From Chitinophaga pinensis (lineage in GTDB: Bacteria; Bacteroidota; Bacteroidia; NS11-12g; UBA9320), in assembly GCA_945890595.1 (NCBI GenBank), contig CAMDCQ010000031.1:1-16717 (forward strand): DNA of 16,717 nt, written 5' to 3'. Made by a program: the position numbers and the translations under genes. Shown piece after piece: positions 13,903 to 16,717 of this stretch (its first letter is position 1; each line of letters begins with the position of its first letter). The notes beneath the pieces were generated by a model, which did not search any database, was not told the DNA's origin, and saw nothing but the letters and a program-made list of their open reading frames with translations.

Positions 13903-15462
13903 ATGAGTAAAATTAAAATACTGTGGGCTGATGATGAAATTGATCACCTGAAGTCTCATATATTTTTTTTAGAAGAGAAAGGATATGAAATAACGACCGT
14001 TACCAATGGCTTAGATGCCACTGAAAAGGTTAAAACACACCACTATGATTTGGTTTTTTTAGATGAAAATATGCCTGGTATTTCTGGACTGGAGGCACTT
14101 AAAATAATTAAAGAACTTCAAGGAAATCTTCCTGTGGTAATGATTACTAAAAGCGAAGAAGACCATATTATGGAAGATGCAATCGGCTCAAAAATAGCGG
14201 ATTACCTAATTAAGCCTGTAAATCCAAGGCAAATATTAAGTACCATCATTAAACTCACGGAAGGCAAACGCCTAGAAACCGAGAGCGTAACACAGCGGTA
14301 TCAACAAGATTTTAGAAACATTGGTATGGCATTTATGGACTACTTAGATTGGCCTAAGTGGAAGGAGATGTATAAAAAACTAGTGTATTGGGAAACCGAA
14401 ATGGCAGGCTCAGAAGAAACCGGCATGGAGGAAATTCTAAAAACCCAGAAACAGGATGGAAATAGAGAGTTTAGCAAGTATATCGCCAAAAACTACCTCA
14501 AATTTGTACATGCAAATGGGAATAACGAAGAAAATCCGCTCATGTCACATCATCTTATTCAAAAAGGAGTTTTGCCACACAAACAAAAAGGCGAACCATT
14601 TTGCTTGTTGTTATTGGATAATCTTAGGTTTGATCAGTGGAAAGCAATTCAAGTAGAAATTACTAAATATTACCGGACAACAAGTGAAGATTTATACATG
14701 GCCATTTTACCTACAACAACCCAGTATGCGCGAAATGCAATCTTCAGTGGTTTAATGCCCAGCGATATCGAGAAACGATTTGGAGATAAATGGAGTAATG
14801 ATGAAGACGAAGGAGGAAAAAACCTACACGAGGAGTTTTTCTTGAACGATCAGCTTAAGCGATTGCGAGTGGGATACGAATCAAAGTATGTAAAAGTAAC
14901 AAACCTAAGCAGCGCCAAGCAAATGGTAGAGCAATTGCCCAATATAGCGCAAGAAGAATTTTTTACCATCGTTTATAATTTTATAGATACACTGTCGCAT
15001 GCACGTACAGATTCTAAAATAGTTCGAGAACTGGCAGAAAATGAAGCAGCCTATAGGGCATTAACCTCAAGTTGGTTTGACCATTCGCCGCTTTTAGATG
15101 CTATTAAGTACTTGAGCAGTAAGAAAGTAAAATTGGTGATAACGACAGATCATGGTTCTGTTAAAGTTGATAATGCCGTAAAAATTGTGGGGGATAAAGA
15201 CACCACCACCAATTTACGTTACAAAACAGGAAAACGTATGACCTATGATCCTAAAGACGTATTTGAGATAGCCAAGCCCTTAGATGCATTGTTGCCAACT
15301 CAGCACGTGAGCAGTCGTTTTGTGTTTAGTAAAGAGAATGATTTTTTCGTGTATCCCAACAACTTGAATCATTATGCCAAGTATTATAAAGATACCTTTC
15401 AACACGGAGGAATTTCGATGGAAGAAATGCTGATTCCGCTAATTGTTTTAGAACCAAAATAA
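13903..15462 (+). CDS. porX: PorX-like response regulator with PglZ/alkaline-phosphatase domain
   Basis: PorX is the regulator that links the PorY kinase to type IX secretion genes and machinery. The 519 residues start with a receiver domain (1 to about 120): the acidic pair D10-D11, phosphoacceptor D54 in VFLDENMPG, T82 and K104 are all present. A helical linker follows (about 125-205). The remainder is an alkaline-phosphatase-superfamily PglZ domain with the metal-site residues D239 (LLLDNLRFDQW), the Thr cluster 271-273, D362 and H366 (DTLSHARTDSK), D416-H417 (TTDHGSV) and H501 (FQHGG). The phosphatase site therefore looks complete; PorX-type proteins have been reported to act on phosphodiester signals. 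The ATG at 13903 is clear, without Shine-Dalgarno. tsaE follows three bases after the stop. The secreted propeller at 4231-6513 is a likely client of the system it controls. Confidence 0.93.
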   Translation: MSKIKILWADDEIDHLKSHIFFLEEKGYEITTVTNGLDATEKVKTHHYDLVFLDENMPGISGLEALKIIKELQGNLPVVMITKSEEDHIMEDAIGSKIADYLIKPVNPRQILSTIIKLTEGKRLETESVTQRYQQDFRNIGMAFMDYLDWPKWKEMYKKLVYWETEMAGSEETGMEEILKTQKQDGNREFSKYIAKNYLKFVHANGNNEENPLMSHHLIQKGVLPHKQKGEPFCLLLLDNLRFDQWKAIQVEITKYYRTTSEDLYMAILPTTTQYARNAIFSGLMPSDIEKRFGDKWSNDEDEGGKNLHEEFFLNDQLKRLRVGYESKYVKVTNLSSAKQMVEQLPNIAQEEFFTIVYNFIDTLSHARTDSKIVRELAENEAAYRALTSSWFDHSPLLDAIKYLSSKKVKLVITTDHGSVKVDNAVKIVGDKDTTTNLRYKTGKRMTYDPKDVFEIAKPLDALLPTQHVSSRFVFSKENDFFVYPNNLNHYAKYYKDTFQHGGISMEEMLIPLIVLEPK

Positions 15463-15465
15463 GGG

Positions 15466-15891
15466 ATGATGAAGATAGAGATTTGTGATTTAGAATCTGA
15501 ATTTTCAAAATTAGGCGATGCTTTGATAGCCCAAATAGCGTCTGGAAAAAATATCGTTTTGCTTCAAGGAAACCTTGGTGTGGGCAAAACAACGCTAGTT
15601 AAACGTTATATAAACGCTACGGGAGGAAATGATAGCGATGTAGATAGTCCTACTTTTTCTATTGTTAATTCCTATGATGTAGCACAAAAGACTATTTATC
15701 ATTTTGATTTATACCGCTTAAATTCCATAGATGAAATCGAAGATATCGGGTTTATGGAATATATAGATTCGGGCAACTTGTGCTTTATTGAATGGCCAGA
15801 GAAAATTGCGACGTTCTTACCTGAAGAGCGTGTTTTAACCGTTAACATAGCACTATCTTCGCAAGAATGCAGAGAATACTCACTTCATTAG
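15466..15891 (+). CDS. tsaE: TsaE, ATPase for tRNA threonylcarbamoyl-adenosine synthesis
   Basis: TsaE is the ATPase that works with TsaB and TsaD to make the N6-threonylcarbamoyl modification at A37 of tRNAs reading ANN codons. The 141 residues show Walker A GNLGVGKTT (35-43), the VDSPTFSIVNSY block (59-70), HFDLYRL (79-85) and FIEWPEK (107-113), all hallmarks of the family. Length is normal. ATG codons stand at 15466 and 15469; either could start, and I use the first. It lies three bases after porX and its end overlaps the next gene by 25 bases, so translation of the three is tightly linked. The pairing with porX is, as I recall, common in Bacteroidota. Confidence 0.93.
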   Translation: MMKIEICDLESEFSKLGDALIAQIASGKNIVLLQGNLGVGKTTLVKRYINATGGNDSDVDSPTFSIVNSYDVAQKTIYHFDLYRLNSIDEIEDIGFMEYIDSGNLCFIEWPEKIATFLPEERVLTVNIALSSQECREYSLH

Positions 15892-16717
15892 GATTTTTAG
15901 CCATACTTCTTTCTGCCCAAGCGCAAGTATGGGAATATCGTATTGCCAAAGAAGCGCAACGCGTGGATAGTATTGAACAGATAATCTCTGAATTACAACG
16001 CATTGGCATTCGGGTGACAGGCAGCACAGCGTACGATAGCGCAACGCAATGGGTGGTGAATAAGTATACCCAATTAGGCTATGCTCCGGTTATTGACACC
16101 TTTAAATATGGAACTAAAAATTCATACAATATAATCATTGAAAAGCCTGGATCGCAGTCAGATGCGTGGATTATTGTAGGTGCTCATCTAGACGCAGTAA
16201 GTATAAGTCCTGGGGCAAATGACAATGGTAGTGGCGTAGCAGCAACACTTGAAATAGCGCGTATACTCAAGAATACAGACTGTAAAGTAGGAGTGAGGAT
16301 CATTAATTTTGGGGCGGAAGAGCAAGGTTTGCATGGAAGTAATCATTACGTAAACAATACGCTTTCTTCAACCGATAACATCCAACTTATGCTCAATTTG
16401 GATCAATTGGGTGGGACATTAGGCCAAAATAATACACGAATAAAATGCGAACGAGATGTAGACGACAATCCGTCTACTAATAATGTGATGTCTAGTTTAA
16501 AAACAGATACGCTAGGTCGTTTAATCAACTTATACACTACACTAATCCCTGTTCAATCTAATGCCTATGGATCTGATTATATGCCGTTTCAAAATGCTGG
16601 ATATGTAATAACGGGATTATATCAGGAGTCCGTTGATCCCAATTATCATAGTGCAAACGATAAGCTAGAAAATATGGATATAGCTGCTACCACTGAGGTG
16701 ATAAAAGGAGCAGTTGC
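15867..16717 (+). CDS. Exported M28 family metallopeptidase (3' end outside window)
   Basis: The frame opens at ATG 15867, inside tsaE in another frame, and runs off the window after 283 complete codons. Residues 1 to about 20 are a signal peptide (MQRILTSLGFLAILLSAQAQ), so the enzyme is exported. The M28 aminopeptidase zinc site is complete: H107 with D109 in GAHLDAV, D119 in GANDNGSGV, E151-E152 in FGAEEQGLHGS, D179 in NLDQLGG and H261 in YHSANDKLE. These proteins remove N-terminal amino acids with two zinc ions. The C-terminus is unseen, so I cannot tell whether a type IX sorting tail or other domain follows. The 25-base overlap with tsaE suggests coupled translation, and no separate promoter is visible. 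Confidence 0.9.
   Translation, partial: MQRILTSLGFLAILLSAQAQVWEYRIAKEAQRVDSIEQIISELQRIGIRVTGSTAYDSATQWVVNKYTQLGYAPVIDTFKYGTKNSYNIIIEKPGSQSDAWIIVGAHLDAVSISPGANDNGSGVAATLEIARILKNTDCKVGVRIINFGAEEQGLHGSNHYVNNTLSSTDNIQLMLNLDQLGGTLGQNNTRIKCERDVDDNPSTNNVMSSLKTDTLGRLINLYTTLIPVQSNAYGSDYMPFQNAGYVITGLYQESVDPNYHSANDKLENMDIAATTEVIKGAV

Noticed and set aside
13786..13959. N-terminal extension of the HD phosphohydrolase frame to an ATG at 13959
   Set aside because: It overlaps porX on the opposite strand, covers the intergenic promoter region, and encodes low-complexity residues unlike the family. TTG at 13785 gives the expected N-terminus.

Overview
The window looks like a chromosome segment of a Bacteroidota bacterium, most likely from the Flavobacteriales or a close relative. 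The evidence is a response regulator/alkaline-phosphatase protein of the PorX type (type IX secretion), a secreted beta-propeller with a type IX C-terminal sorting domain, a fused LpxC-FabZ enzyme, a FISUMP-type protein end, DUF4920 and TlpA-like periplasmic proteins, low to moderate GC, and start sites with no Shine-Dalgarno sequence. Several genes open with TTG or GTG.

Left part (1-2833). The window opens inside the C-terminus of a GC-rich FISUMP-domain protein (to 355), followed by a good intrinsic terminator at 490-524. The next gene-free stretch carries short degenerate repeats and a dispersed-repeat-like 19-mer. An AT-rich antitoxin/RelE-ParE toxin pair (726-1264) follows, its two genes overlapping by 19 bases. 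Then comes an exported thioredoxin-fold protein (1454-2833) whose signal-peptide DNA is itself built from the local short repeat. This is the only part of the window with an accessory character.

Middle part (2903-8223). murF (minus strand, peptidoglycan precursor ligase) is divergent from a 760-residue VCBS/FG-GAP propeller with a type IX sorting tail. A geranylgeranyl-reductase-family flavoprotein follows. Between murF and the propeller gene is a hairpin followed by a T8 run that ends at the murF GTG start.

Lipid A cluster (13785 down to 7828, minus strand). The order of transcription is: HD-domain phosphohydrolase, lpxD, lpxC-fabZ, lpxA, a small ABC ATPase, a DUF4920 lipoprotein and a lipoprotein cytochrome c. 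Gaps are -1 to about 21 bases, so it reads as one operon. The first part gives three early steps of lipid A synthesis plus 3-hydroxyacyl-ACP dehydration. The last three genes are less expected: an ATPase with no membrane partner and two envelope lipoproteins.

Right part (13903-16717). porX, tsaE and the start of an M28 metallopeptidase form a tight plus-strand operon, divergent from the lipid A cluster. PorX relays signals to type IX secretion, which would export proteins such as the propeller encoded at 4231-6513. The PorX/HD intergenic region holds two mutually exclusive hairpins.

I did not find a clearly new defence or mobile system. The points most worth checking are the ATPase/DUF4920/cytochrome tail of the lipid A operon, the repeat-derived signal peptide, and the two structured intergenic regions.
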